The notes beneath the pieces are model-generated. The model ran no database searches and was not told where the DNA came from. It was given only the letters and a program-made list of their open reading frames with translations. From NCBI GenBank assembly GCA_900541895.1, contig UWSI01000020.1, forward strand, positions 1 through 29,957: a stretch of DNA of 29,957 nt, given 5' to 3'. This stretch comes from an uncultured Actinomyces sp. Its GTDB lineage: Bacteria; Actinomycetota; Actinomycetes; Actinomycetales; Actinomycetaceae. How positions within the stretch are numbered: the first letter of the stretch is position 1; each line of letters opens with the position of its first letter. Shown piece after piece: positions 1 through 7,661 of this stretch. Both the position numbers and the translations under genes were made by a program.

Positions 1-123
1 GGTGACGTGAGTGCCAACGGCGAAGTGGAACCCCGCCGCGGGCACGCCCTAGAAGATGGCGAGCTCGTCGAGCTTCGTACGCCACAGGGAGTCTTCGCCG
101 CTAAAGTTCGCGTCGTCGACTAA
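1..123 (+). CDS. C-terminal fragment of an unidentified protein (cut by window edge)
   Basis: Frame 1 is open from the first base and ends with TAA at 121-123, giving 40 residues that finish in KVRVVD. The residue mix (Gly, Glu, Val, Arg rich, with the stretch GELVELRTPQGVFAAKVRV) looks like the last beta strands of a small barrel or SH3-like fold, and codon third positions are GC rich as expected for a real gene here. The gene runs towards dnaE, so the two are convergent with 74 bases between their stops. I do not recognise the family from this short tail. An alternative is that the open frame is chance, but the protein-like composition makes that less likely. Confidence 0.5.
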   Translation, partial: GDVSANGEVEPRRGHALEDGELVELRTPQGVFAAKVRVVD

Positions 124-197
124 CAGACGAGGCCAACGCCCTCAGCTCGCGCCTCGCTTGCTTTCCCGAGGCCGCAAATCCTGCCCGAGCGCAGGCC

Positions 198-3100
198 TCA
201 GTGCGAGGTCAGCACCCCGTCAGCGCCAACAACCGCCTTCACGTGGCTAAAGAATGGACCCGATTGGGTGACGCGCAGGGAAGAATCCAACTCGACAATT
301 GTCACCCGTCCAGGTTCACGCAAGTGCAAACGTACGGGTGAGGAGCCCGGGAAGGTCTCCAGCACTTCCTTCAACTCACGCAAAAGCTCAGGAGTGCAGC
401 GCGAAGCAGCCAGTTCCAAGTCAAGGGGAACATTTCCGTCTTCGCGCAGTTCGAGGATGTTCATCGACTGGCCATAGATTGACACTTGTTCATCGCGAGT
501 GTTGACACGACCCTCAATCTGAACAACAAGGTCAGGAGCTAGGAAGGTTTGCACTGTCTCATAGGCGCGCGGGAAGAAGAGCACCTCGACCGAACCGCTC
601 AGGTCTTCGATCGTCGCAATTGCCCAGGGATTCCCCTGCTTCGTAACTTTGGTCTGAACCGATGAAACCAAGCCTGCAATTTTGACAGTGCGATCGACCA
701 TGCTCTCATCGCCGCCGACAATCTGCGCGATTTCAACGTCTTGATGGCGTTCCAAGGCACCTTCAAGCCCGCGCAGGGGGTGGTCCGAAACGTAGAGGCC
801 GAGCATCTCGCGTTCCTCGGCGAGCTTTTGACGACGGTCAAACTCAGGAAGATCCGGGATTTCAATAGCCAGAGAAGAACCTGAGTCCTCCCCCATACCC
901 ATTCCTCCAAAGAGGTCAAACTGCCCGATCGCTTCGTTACGCTTGACGTCGATCACCGCATCTACGGCCTCGTCACAGCGCGACAGAAGAGCGCGGCGCG
1001 TGTAACCCAGCGAGTCGAAAGCACCTGCGCGTACGAGTGACTGAATCGTTCGCTTATTGCAAACCACCTGAGGAACTTTGTCCAAGAAATCTTGGAAGGT
1101 GGTGAACTTGCCTTTCTCGTGACGCGTCTCGACAATCGCGTCGACAACGTTCGCACCAACATTCTGAATAGCGTTCAGACCAAAGCGAATGTCCTTACCA
1201 TCAGGGGCAAAGGTACCCATCGAGGCATTGACATCGGGGGGAAGAACAGTAATTCCCATGTGGCGGCACTCCGCCAGATAGAGCGCACGCCTGTCCTTAT
1301 TGTCCTTCGTCGAGGTCAAGAGGGCGGCCATGTACTCGGTGGGATAGTTTGCTTTGAGGTAGGCAGTCCAATACGACACCAGACCGTAAGCTGCAGAGTG
1401 GGCTTTGTTAAATGCGTAGGCCGAGAAGGGAACGACCACATCCCACAGGGCCTTAATTGATTCTTCGGAATAGCCGTTATCAAGCATGCCCTGCCGGAAG
1501 CCCTTGAACTGTTGGTCCAGAACTTCCTTCTTCTTCTTACCCATGGCCTTACGCAAGATATCTGCTTGGCCAAGAGAGTAGCCCGCAAGTTTCTGGGCAA
1601 TCTGCATAACTTGCTCTTGATAAACAATCAGACCGTAGGTCGTTCCCAGAATGTCCTTCAAAGGCTCTGCGAGTTCGGGGTGGATCGGAGTGATCTCCTG
1701 GCGCCCGTTCTTACGCAGAGCGTAGTTTGTGTGCGAGTTTGCACCCATAGGACCGGGGCGATAGAGCGCACCCACAGCGGAGATATCTTCGAAGTTATCC
1801 GGTTTCATCAGCTTGAGAAGGTCACGCATACCGCCACCATCAAGCTGGAAAACGCCCAAGGTATCGCCGCGGCCCAGTAACTCATATGTTGCCGGATCAT
1901 CTAGCGGCACATGGTCTAGATCGGGATCTTGCTTGCCATTGAGTTTAATGTTTTCAAGAGCATCAGAAATAACCGTCAGGTTACGCAGCCCCAAGAAGTC
2001 CATCTTGAGAAGTCCCAGACCTTCACAGGTCGGGTAGTCGAATTGGGTGATGATCGCCCCGTCTTGAGGACGTTTCATGATGGGGATGATGTCCGTCAGC
2101 GTGTGCGATGACATGATGACCGCACATGCGTGGACACCCCATTGACGGGTCAGCCCTTCAAGCCCCAGCGCGTACTGAACAACCTCGTGGACATCGGGGT
2201 TCTCTTCGTAGTACTTACGGAACTCCGCAGCTTCGGCGTAGCGTTTATCCTTCTCATCGAAGATACCCGCGACCGAGATGTCCTTGCCCATGACCGAAGG
2301 AGGCAGCGCTTTCGTCAGCTGCTCCCCCACCTTGAAGTCACGTCCCAAGATTCGCGCAGAATCCTTCAGGGCCTGTTTGGTCTTAATTCGACCGTAAGTG
2401 ACCACCTGTGAAATGCGGTCTTCGCCGTACTTTCGTTTAACGTACTCGATGACCTCATCGCGACGACGTTCGTCAAAGTCAACGTCGAAGTCAGGCATTG
2501 AAATACGCTCGGGGTTCAAGAAACGTTCGAAGATCAGTCCGTGGTTGAGCGGATTGAGTTCGGTAATCTTCATGGCGTAGGCAACCATGGATCCAGCACC
2601 CGAACCACGACCGGGCCCCACGCGAATCCCCTGGCTCTTTGCCCAGTTGATGTAGTCCGCAACGGTGAGGAAGTAGCCCGGGAAGCCCATCTTGATGATG
2701 ACGCCTTCCTCGTATTCGGCCTGCTTGCGCACATCATCGGGAATGCCTTTGGGGAAACGCTCCTGAAGGCCCTTTTCAACTTCTTTGATGAACCACGAGG
2801 TCTTATCTTCACCTTCCGGAACCGGGAAGTCAGGCATGTACGAGGCGCCCTCTGCGGTGGTCCTGAAGTGGACGTCGCATCGCTCTGCAATTTCCAGCGT
2901 TGAATTGCAGGCTTCTGGCAGTTCCTTCCAAATCGAGCGCATCTCTTCGGAAGAACGGATGTAGTAACCGTCTCCATCGAACTTAAAGCGATCCGGATCA
3001 GAGATTCGCGAACCCGAGTTAATACACAGCAGCGCGTCCTGAATTCCGCGGTCTTCCTTCTTGACGTAGTGCGCGTCGTTAGTAGCGACCAGCGGTGCGT

Positions 3101-3746
3101 CCATGAGCTTCGCAAGTTCGAGGAGCTGTTTTTGCGTACGCCTCTCGAATTCAATCCCGTGGTCCATAACTTCCACGTAGAAATTCTCAGGTCCGAAAAT
3201 GTCGCGCAGCTCTGCGGCCTCAGCCACGGCCTCGTCCCATTGCCCCAAACGCATACGTGTCTGCACCGCACCCGAAGGGCAACCGGTGAAAACAATCAGC
3301 CCCTTGTGGAAGCGTTCAAGCAGTTCCTTATCAGCACGAGGCCACTTACCGAATTGCCCATCGACCGAGGCGTAACTTCCCAAGCGGAAAAGGTTGTGCA
3401 TTCCCTCTGTTGAGTATGCAAGCAAGGTGAGGTGGTTATAGGAACCCGAGGCTGATACGTCGTCGCTGCGTTGCCACGGCTCACCCCACGTCACCTTTTG
3501 ACGATCGAAACGTGAAGTACCCGGAGTGACATAGGCTTCCAAGCCAATGATGGGCTTGATACCAGCCTTTGTCGCAGCGTCGTAAAACTCATAAGCACCG
3601 AAGAGGTAGCCGTGATCGGTCAGGCCAATTGCGGGCTGTCCCAGCCTTGCAGCTTCTGCAACCATCGGCTTGATTCGTGCTGCTCCATCGAGCATCGAGT
3701 ATTCCGAGTGATTGTGCAGATGCACGAAAGAGTCCGCTGGTGCCAT
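198..3746 (-). CDS. dnaE: DNA polymerase III subunit alpha
   Basis: This 1182-residue protein is the catalytic subunit of the replicative polymerase and adds nucleotides during chromosome replication. The N-terminus has a PHP domain (HLHNHSEYSMLDG at about residues 9-21, then TDHGYLFGAYEFYDA). The C-family polymerase catalytic motif PDFDVDF lies at about 417-423. A WGVHACAVIMS segment follows, and near the C-terminus there is an OB-fold region (VKIAGLVSSVQTKVTKQGNP). The length is normal for actinobacterial DnaE1. The ATG at 3746 has no Shine-Dalgarno sequence. A TAGACT box ends exactly 6 bases before it, so the transcript may be leaderless. It is preceded by rluD with a 57-base gap, enough for its own promoter. 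The identification is secure; the exact start is likely but rests on the absence of a better one. Confidence 0.97.
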   Translation of the reverse strand: MAPADSFVHLHNHSEYSMLDGAARIKPMVAEAARLGQPAIGLTDHGYLFGAYEFYDAATKAGIKPIIGLEAYVTPGTSRFDRQKVTWGEPWQRSDDVSASGSYNHLTLLAYSTEGMHNLFRLGSYASVDGQFGKWPRADKELLERFHKGLIVFTGCPSGAVQTRMRLGQWDEAVAEAAELRDIFGPENFYVEVMDHGIEFERRTQKQLLELAKLMDAPLVATNDAHYVKKEDRGIQDALLCINSGSRISDPDRFKFDGDGYYIRSSEEMRSIWKELPEACNSTLEIAERCDVHFRTTAEGASYMPDFPVPEGEDKTSWFIKEVEKGLQERFPKGIPDDVRKQAEYEEGVIIKMGFPGYFLTVADYINWAKSQGIRVGPGRGSGAGSMVAYAMKITELNPLNHGLIFERFLNPERISMPDFDVDFDERRRDEVIEYVKRKYGEDRISQVVTYGRIKTKQALKDSARILGRDFKVGEQLTKALPPSVMGKDISVAGIFDEKDKRYAEAAEFRKYYEENPDVHEVVQYALGLEGLTRQWGVHACAVIMSSHTLTDIIPIMKRPQDGAIITQFDYPTCEGLGLLKMDFLGLRNLTVISDALENIKLNGKQDPDLDHVPLDDPATYELLGRGDTLGVFQLDGGGMRDLLKLMKPDNFEDISAVGALYRPGPMGANSHTNYALRKNGRQEITPIHPELAEPLKDILGTTYGLIVYQEQVMQIAQKLAGYSLGQADILRKAMGKKKKEVLDQQFKGFRQGMLDNGYSEESIKALWDVVVPFSAYAFNKAHSAAYGLVSYWTAYLKANYPTEYMAALLTSTKDNKDRRALYLAECRHMGITVLPPDVNASMGTFAPDGKDIRFGLNAIQNVGANVVDAIVETRHEKGKFTTFQDFLDKVPQVVCNKRTIQSLVRAGAFDSLGYTRRALLSRCDEAVDAVIDVKRNEAIGQFDLFGGMGMGEDSGSSLAIEIPDLPEFDRRQKLAEEREMLGLYVSDHPLRGLEGALERHQDVEIAQIVGGDESMVDRTVKIAGLVSSVQTKVTKQGNPWAIATIEDLSGSVEVLFFPRAYETVQTFLAPDLVVQIEGRVNTRDEQVSIYGQSMNILELREDGNVPLDLELAASRCTPELLRELKEVLETFPGSSPVRLHLREPGRVTIVELDSSLRVTQSGPFFSHVKAVVGADGVLTSH

Positions 3747-3752
3747 GGTGTC

Positions 3753-3758
3753 AGTCTA
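3753..3758 (-). promoter_or_regulatory. Candidate -10 box for a leaderless dnaE transcript
   Basis: On the minus strand the hexamer TAGACT fits the actinobacterial TANNNT -10 pattern. It is followed by six bases (GACACC) and then the dnaE ATG, so transcription would start at or next to the A of the ATG. No convincing -35 hexamer was found 16-19 bases upstream, which keeps confidence moderate. Confidence 0.45.
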
Positions 3759-3803
3759 GTGTTTCTTGAGCCAGCACACTGGGCGAAGCGTGAAGGAAAA
3801 TGC

Positions 3804-4718
3804 TTAGGCGTGACGCAAAATCTCCAAAGCGTGATTGAGGTCATCCGGATAAGGGGCCCGTACCGTCACGGGAAGTTGAGTTCGCGGATGCGTGAATCCC
3901 AGCTCAACCGCGTGCAGCCACTGACGATCCAAGCCCAATTGTTCTGCTTTCGTCGGGTCAGCCCCATAGAAGACATCACCGACACAGGGATGGCCGATAG
4001 CAGCCATATGCACGCGAATCTGGTGAGTACGTCCCGTCTCCAGGTGCACATCCAAGAGCGCGGCCCCCGGCATGAGCTCGAGGGTATCGTAGTGCGTCAC
4101 CGCGCGCTTTCCCCCATCGATCACCGCCATGCGCCATTCGCGTGAGGGGTGGCGTCCAATCGGTGCGTCAATCGTTCCCGAGGCCGGGTCTGGATGTCCG
4201 GCAACCACCGCATGGTAGATCTTGCGTACAGTCCGTTCCTTGAAGGCGCGCTTCATCACCGAATAGGCGAGTTCGGACTTGGCCACCATCATTGCGCCCG
4301 AGGTTCCTACATCCAGTCGATGAACGATTCCTTGACGCTCAACTGGACCATGAGTGGTGATTCGATATCCCGCTGCCGCGAGGTTGCCAACAACGGTAGG
4401 TCCTGTCCAACCCGGACCCGAGTGCGCCGCAACACCGACCGGCTTGTTGACAACGACAATATCGTCATCGTCGTAGAGAATATCCATCCCAACTACAGGA
4501 GTTACAGGAGTTTCCGGTTCAGGAATCGTAATTTCTAAAAGGTCGCTCTCTCCAAGTCTGTCTGATTTAGATGCGGGAGTACCGTTAATCGTCACATTCC
4601 CATCAAGGATGAGCTCACTACAACGCGAGCGCGAGAGACCAAGAATGCGCGAGAGCGCTGCGTCGACGCGCTCTCCGACCAAAGCATCGGGCACGGGCAT
4701 CAAACGAGTATCGGACAT
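3804..4718 (-). CDS. rluD: RluA-family 23S rRNA pseudouridine synthase (RluD-like)
   Basis: This 304-residue enzyme converts specific uridines of 23S rRNA to pseudouridine. The N-terminal ~65 residues form an S4 RNA-binding domain (RVDAALSRILGLSRSRCSELI). The catalytic domain carries the family motif HRLDVGTSG at 133-141, with Asp136 as the expected catalytic aspartate. Further conserved blocks are NKPVGVAAHSG (91-101) and the late GRTHQIRVHMAAIGHP block. The ATG at 4718 lies 2 bases after the lspA stop (TGA-AT-ATG), so the pair is probably translationally coupled. The lspA-rluD pairing is common in bacteria. RluD is the best guess because of the S4 domain and the lspA linkage, although RluA-family members are hard to separate by eye. 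Confidence 0.92.
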   Translation of the reverse strand: MSDTRLMPVPDALVGERVDAALSRILGLSRSRCSELILDGNVTINGTPASKSDRLGESDLLEITIPEPETPVTPVVGMDILYDDDDIVVVNKPVGVAAHSGPGWTGPTVVGNLAAAGYRITTHGPVERQGIVHRLDVGTSGAMMVAKSELAYSVMKRAFKERTVRKIYHAVVAGHPDPASGTIDAPIGRHPSREWRMAVIDGGKRAVTHYDTLELMPGAALLDVHLETGRTHQIRVHMAAIGHPCVGDVFYGADPTKAEQLGLDRQWLHAVELGFTHPRTQLPVTVRAPYPDDLNHALEILRHA

Positions 4719-4720
4719 AT

Positions 4721-5206
4721 TCAGCGCACCGAATGTTTGTTACCGGCAAAGCTTGCAATCAGCAGGATCACGACCGCGCAGACAATCCAAATATCGGCAA
4801 CGTTACCAATGAACCAAGTCCCATATCCGATGAAGTCGACGACGTGGCCGCTTCCCCATTGGGGTTCCTGAATAAAACGATCGATCAAGTTACCAGCCGC
4901 ACCGCCAAGGAGCAGGGCACATCCGAAGGCAAGCAGGCGTGAGTCAACGCGCGGAAGATACATGACAATCGCAGTAACAACAACGCAGGCGATACAGGTG
5001 AAGATGATTGTCGTATGTGAGCCCAAGGAGAAGGCTGCGCCGGGATTCGCAGTGAGTTCCAGTCGAAGGAAGGACCCAAGGAGCGGGCGTTGCTGTCCAT
5101 CACTCAGATTCTTCAGTGCCCAAAACTTTGAAGCCTGATCCGTTACCAATGCGATTAAGGCAATGATGTACGCCCAGACGAGCATGCTGCGATTATTTTT
5201 CTTCAC
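4721..5206 (-). CDS. lspA: Lipoprotein signal peptidase (signal peptidase II)
   Basis: This 161-residue integral membrane aspartyl protease cleaves signal peptides from diacylated prolipoproteins. It has four hydrophobic segments (about 9-26, 66-84, 91-104 and 133-153). The two catalytic aspartates lie in GNLIDR (Asp109) and NVADIW (Asp138), and TANPGAAFS (52-60) is the usual conserved loop. The start is GTG at 5206 giving MKKNN; an ATG overlapping it is out of frame, and an internal ATG at codon 8 is possible. There is no Shine-Dalgarno sequence, because the divIVA terminator hairpin ends about ten bases upstream. A CATAAT hexamer lies 7 bases before the GTG, so lspA may begin a new, leaderless transcript that includes rluD. 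Confidence 0.95.
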   Translation of the reverse strand: MKKNNRSMLVWAYIIALIALVTDQASKFWALKNLSDGQQRPLLGSFLRLELTANPGAAFSLGSHTTIIFTCIACVVVTAIVMYLPRVDSRLLAFGCALLLGGAAGNLIDRFIQEPQWGSGHVVDFIGYGTWFIGNVADIWIVCAVVILLIASFAGNKHSVR

Positions 5207-5213
5207 ATAAAGA

Positions 5214-5219
5214 ATTATG
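5214..5219 (-). promoter_or_regulatory. Candidate -10 box for lspA
   Basis: CATAAT on the minus strand matches TATAAT at five of six positions and lies 7 bases before the lspA GTG. It overlaps the distal end of the divIVA terminator stem. No clear -35 was found, because the upstream bases are the hairpin itself. Confidence 0.3.
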
Positions 5220-5250
5220 ACGGTGGCGCCGCAAAGGCGCCACCGTCATA
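5216..5250 (-). terminator. Hairpin terminator after divIVA
   Basis: A perfect 15-bp stem (arms 5216-5230 and 5236-5250, core GGTGGCGCC / GGCGCCACC) closes a 5-base loop. It starts 18 bases after the divIVA stop. In the direction of divIVA transcription it is followed by AATTCTTT, a weak U-tract, which is usual for strong-stem terminators in high-GC Gram-positives. It separates the dcw cluster from lspA-rluD-dnaE. Confidence 0.8.
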
Positions 5251-5267
5251 GAGATCTTGATCCGAAA

Positions 5268-5885
5268 TCAGTTCTGAGTTCCGGCGTTCACTTCCTGGAG
5301 CAAACCTTCCAGGTGCTCGCGCAGGTTGGCACGGTACTCAGACTCGAAGGAACGCAGTTCGTTGATCTTGCCTTCGAGCAGTGCACGCTCCTGATCCAGC
5401 TGAGAAAGAATGTTCTGGTGCTGGTTCTGTGCGTCAGCAATAATTTCGTCGCGCTTTGCGTTTGCGTCGGCGATGATGCGATCGGATTCTTCGCGGCCAT
5501 CGCGAACGTACTCGTCGTGGACGCGCTGTGCCAGTGCAAGCATCGAGGTTGCAGACTCCGCACTCTCGGGAGCAACAGCAACTGCGGGGGCAGCAACAGC
5601 GGTCTCGGTGACGGAAGGCTCGGATGCAACGGGCTCTTCAACGACAGGAGCAGCAGTCTCTTCTGCAGGCTTGTAGCTGGGGGCCTCGCCACCGGACAGC
5701 TCAGCGACACGACGCTCAGCAGCCTCAAGCTCTTCGCGCAGGTTCTGGTTCTCAGCCTGGAGAGTATAGATCGTGGAGACAACCTCATCGAGGAAGTCGT
5801 CAACCTCGACCTGGTCATATCCTTCACGGAACTTCACGATGTTGAAGGTTTTTTCCAACACATCTTCGGTTGTGAGCAGAGCCAT
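5268..5885 (-). CDS. divIVA: Polar growth coiled-coil protein DivIVA (Wag31)
   Basis: This 205-residue cytoplasmic scaffold binds curved membrane at poles and septa and recruits the elongation machinery. The N-terminal lipid-binding domain is clear (TTEDVLEKTFNIVKFREGYD, then VEVDDFLDEV). A first coiled coil covers about 38-66. A low-complexity linker rich in Ala, Pro, Val and Glu covers about 68-112, and a second long coiled coil (ALAQRVHDEYVRDGREESDR onward) runs to the end. The order matches Wag31, although the protein is shorter than the mycobacterial one. The ATG is preceded by GAGAGG at 7 bases. It has its own 194-base upstream region and its own terminator, so it can be expressed apart from the ftsZ-sepF-yggT unit. 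Confidence 0.96.
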   Translation of the reverse strand: MALLTTEDVLEKTFNIVKFREGYDQVEVDDFLDEVVSTIYTLQAENQNLREELEAAERRVAELSGGEAPSYKPAEETAAPVVEEPVASEPSVTETAVAAPAVAVAPESAESATSMLALAQRVHDEYVRDGREESDRIIADANAKRDEIIADAQNQHQNILSQLDQERALLEGKINELRSFESEYRANLREHLEGLLQEVNAGTQN

Positions 5886-5910
5886 TTGTTTACCTCTCGG
5901 TACTTGTTGT

Positions 5911-5934
5911 GTGACGCTCGCACGCTTGCGTCAC
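5911..5934. repeat. Inverted repeat in the divIVA leader
   Basis: GTGACGC (5911-5917) and its exact complement GCGTCAC (5928-5934) are separated by 10 bases and lie 26-49 bases upstream of the divIVA start. In the mRNA this would form a 7-bp hairpin before the ribosome binding site. It could be a protein operator or an mRNA structure; nothing here decides between them. Confidence 0.45.
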
Positions 5935-5972
5935 CGGATCACCGATGAGGATGACCCGAACTACACACTGGA

Positions 5973-5978
5973 ATAATA
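5973..5978 (-). promoter_or_regulatory. Possible divIVA -10 box
   Basis: TATTAT on the minus strand lies about 88 bases upstream of the divIVA ATG in an AT-rich patch (5970-6040) of the 194-base gap between divIVA and yggT. No well-spaced -35 was found. The rest of this gap holds only the inverted repeat at 5911-5934. Confidence 0.3.
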
Positions 5979-6079
5979 GCGGAACTAGCGTCACAATAAC
6001 ACCAATTTCCCCATATTTCACTTATTACTCAGCTGACATGCAACCGCGATAGCACCGAGGTTACTGCCAAAAGCCAGAG

Positions 6080-6388
6080 CTAAAAGCCCAAGCTGCGAAC
6101 GAAAACCCCGAGGTTTTCAACAATGATCGTCGCCAAGAACAGGATCATAAATCCCAGATCGATGGCAACGTTCCCTCCAAGACGCAGCGGCGGAATAATC
6201 CTGCGCAGGAAAGAAAGAGGGGGATCAGTCAATGCATAGACCAGATTCGCGATGGGCAGAATGATCCCTGACGGCCGCCACAGTGGAGAGAAGAAGCGAA
6301 TCCAATCAAAAATCATGCGCGCGATCAACACGAGCATGTACAGACCCGCAAGAAGAGCAATCGCTCCCCCCAACCACTGGGAGATCAT
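6080..6388 (-). CDS. yggT: YggT-family membrane protein (YlmG)
   Basis: This 102-residue protein has two hydrophobic segments (about 7-28 and 75-96) flanking the YggT family core ILPIANLVYALTDPPLSFLRR. YggT/YlmG proteins sit beside sepF and divIVA in Gram-positives and cyanobacteria and are linked to division or membrane organisation, but their biochemical role is not settled. The ATG follows the sepF stop by 2 bases (TGA-TC-ATG), so translation is probably coupled to sepF. Confidence 0.93.
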   Translation of the reverse strand: MISQWLGGAIALLAGLYMLVLIARMIFDWIRFFSPLWRPSGIILPIANLVYALTDPPLSFLRRIIPPLRLGGNVAIDLGFMILFLATIIVENLGVFVRSLGF

Positions 6389-6390
6389 GA

Positions 6391-6852
6391 TCAGCGTCCG
6401 AAGAGCGAAGTCGCCGAACGGGTCGACCCGGTCACGTCGCCGGTTACCTCAACACTGTGAGGCGAAAGAAGGAAAACGCGATCGGTGACGCGTTCGAATA
6501 CGCCCTGAAGGCCATAGGTCAAGCCGACAGCGAAGTCAATGAAACGCTGCGCGTCCTTATCTGAGACCTCAGAAAGATTCATGATGACAGGAACACCATC
6601 ACGGTAGGGCTCGGCGATTGCCGGCGCATCGTTGTAGTTCAACGGACGCACAGTGACGATACGCGAGAGATCCGCCTGCTGAACGCTGCGGCGCTCCTCG
6701 CGGTGAATGGGCGTGACATTCGATGCGGGAGTAATGTGAGCCACTTCTGTCTCCTCAACTTCTTCGGGAAGGAAGTCTAAGGTGCTCTCATCGACCTCTT
6801 CCGGGGTGTACCAACCCATGAATTGGCGTGCTTTTGCTCCGAAGCCTGACAT
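6391..6852 (-). CDS. sepF: Cell division protein SepF
   Basis: SepF is the membrane anchor and bundler of FtsZ filaments in organisms that lack FtsA and ZipA. The product is 153 residues from the chosen start. An N-terminal membrane-binding helix (MSGFGAKARQFMGWYTPEE) is followed by an acidic linker, then the conserved core domain (VTVRPLNYNDAPAIAEPYRD ... DKDAQRFIDFAVGLTYGLQG). Two ATGs lie side by side at 6855 and 6852. The AGGAG upstream is 3 bases from the first and 6 from the second, so I chose 6852. A further in-frame ATG at 6885 would add ten residues before the helix and is unlikely. It lies between pgeF and yggT. Confidence 0.95.
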   Translation of the reverse strand: MSGFGAKARQFMGWYTPEEVDESTLDFLPEEVEETEVAHITPASNVTPIHREERRSVQQADLSRIVTVRPLNYNDAPAIAEPYRDGVPVIMNLSEVSDKDAQRFIDFAVGLTYGLQGVFERVTDRVFLLSPHSVEVTGDVTGSTRSATSLFGR

Positions 6853-6914
6853 CATGCTCTCCTCTATGTAATGGGACCTGAGCACAAGGTAATGCGCCGG
6901 AGCGATTCACACGC

Positions 6915-7661
6915 TTAAGCCTGTCGGCATGTCGCAATTACTGATGCGAAACGCCCACAACCTGGGTCTCGACGATAGGAATGATATAAGGGATTTTCCA
7001 GTGTGCATTCATTGATCCACGAGGCCGAAATCCCTCGCTCCGAGGCCCATGCCAATGCCGCACCGGGAAGATCTAGAGCGTCACTCCCCCATGATGTGCG
7101 CGATGCTATCTCGGGAGCAATAAGCGCACTCTGTTCTTTCATTGAAGTCGGGACTTCATAGCATTGGCCGCAGATAGACGGTCCAATGAGCATCTGAATA
7201 TCAGCGGTGTCCACGCCAAAAGAAGCAAAGACCTCGCATGAACGGTCAAGAATCCCTCCGAGGAATCCCACGCGTCCGGCGTGAACTGCGCCGATGACTC
7301 CGTTTCCGCTGCTCAGCAAGATCGGCATACAGTCTGCCGTCATCACAGCCAAGGCTGGAGGTTGTTCCCACTGACGCGAATCGATCACGACACCATCGCA
7401 GTCAAGGGGCCCTATTTCCCCTTGATACTCCTGTGTTGAAAGAAAGGCATTCGCAGGAGTGAGCGCCTCAACCTTCACCGAATGCGTCTGATTCATCCAA
7501 ACAATGGGATGACCAATCAGCGTGGAAAGCTCACGGCGGCGCTCATGAACATGCTCCGCGTTATCGCCAACATGCGTCCCAAAGTTGTCCCGATATGGGT
7601 CGGCGCCCGCGCCGACTTCAGTGAAGTAAACGCGGGCACCGTGCAGGTCAGTGTGCTTCAT
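6915..7661 (-). CDS. pgeF: PgeF/YlmD-type purine nucleoside phosphorylase-like protein (DUF152)
   Basis: This 248-residue protein belongs to the Cu-oxidase_4 / DUF152 family (YfiH, YlmD, PgeF). Members act on purine nucleosides or correct misincorporated peptidoglycan stem residues, so substrate is uncertain. Visible family marks are the metal-binding His in MNQTHSVKVE, the Cys in MTADCMPILL and the His in AVHAGRVGFLGG, plus the late IGPSICGQCYEV block. The ATG overlaps the ftsZ stop by one base (TGATG), which suggests coupling to ftsZ. In many actinobacteria a ylmE-type PLP protein gene lies between this gene and sepF; here the next gene is sepF itself. Confidence 0.9.
   Translation of the reverse strand: MKHTDLHGARVYFTEVGAGADPYRDNFGTHVGDNAEHVHERRRELSTLIGHPIVWMNQTHSVKVEALTPANAFLSTQEYQGEIGPLDCDGVVIDSRQWEQPPALAVMTADCMPILLSSGNGVIGAVHAGRVGFLGGILDRSCEVFASFGVDTADIQMLIGPSICGQCYEVPTSMKEQSALIAPEIASRTSWGSDALDLPGAALAWASERGISASWINECTLENPLYHSYRRDPGCGRFASVIATCRQA

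Noticed and set aside
5217..5948. A 243-residue open frame on the plus strand opposite divIVA
   Set aside because: It is the antisense shadow of a clear divIVA gene, and its composition (Cys, Leu and Val runs) mirrors the coiled-coil codons.
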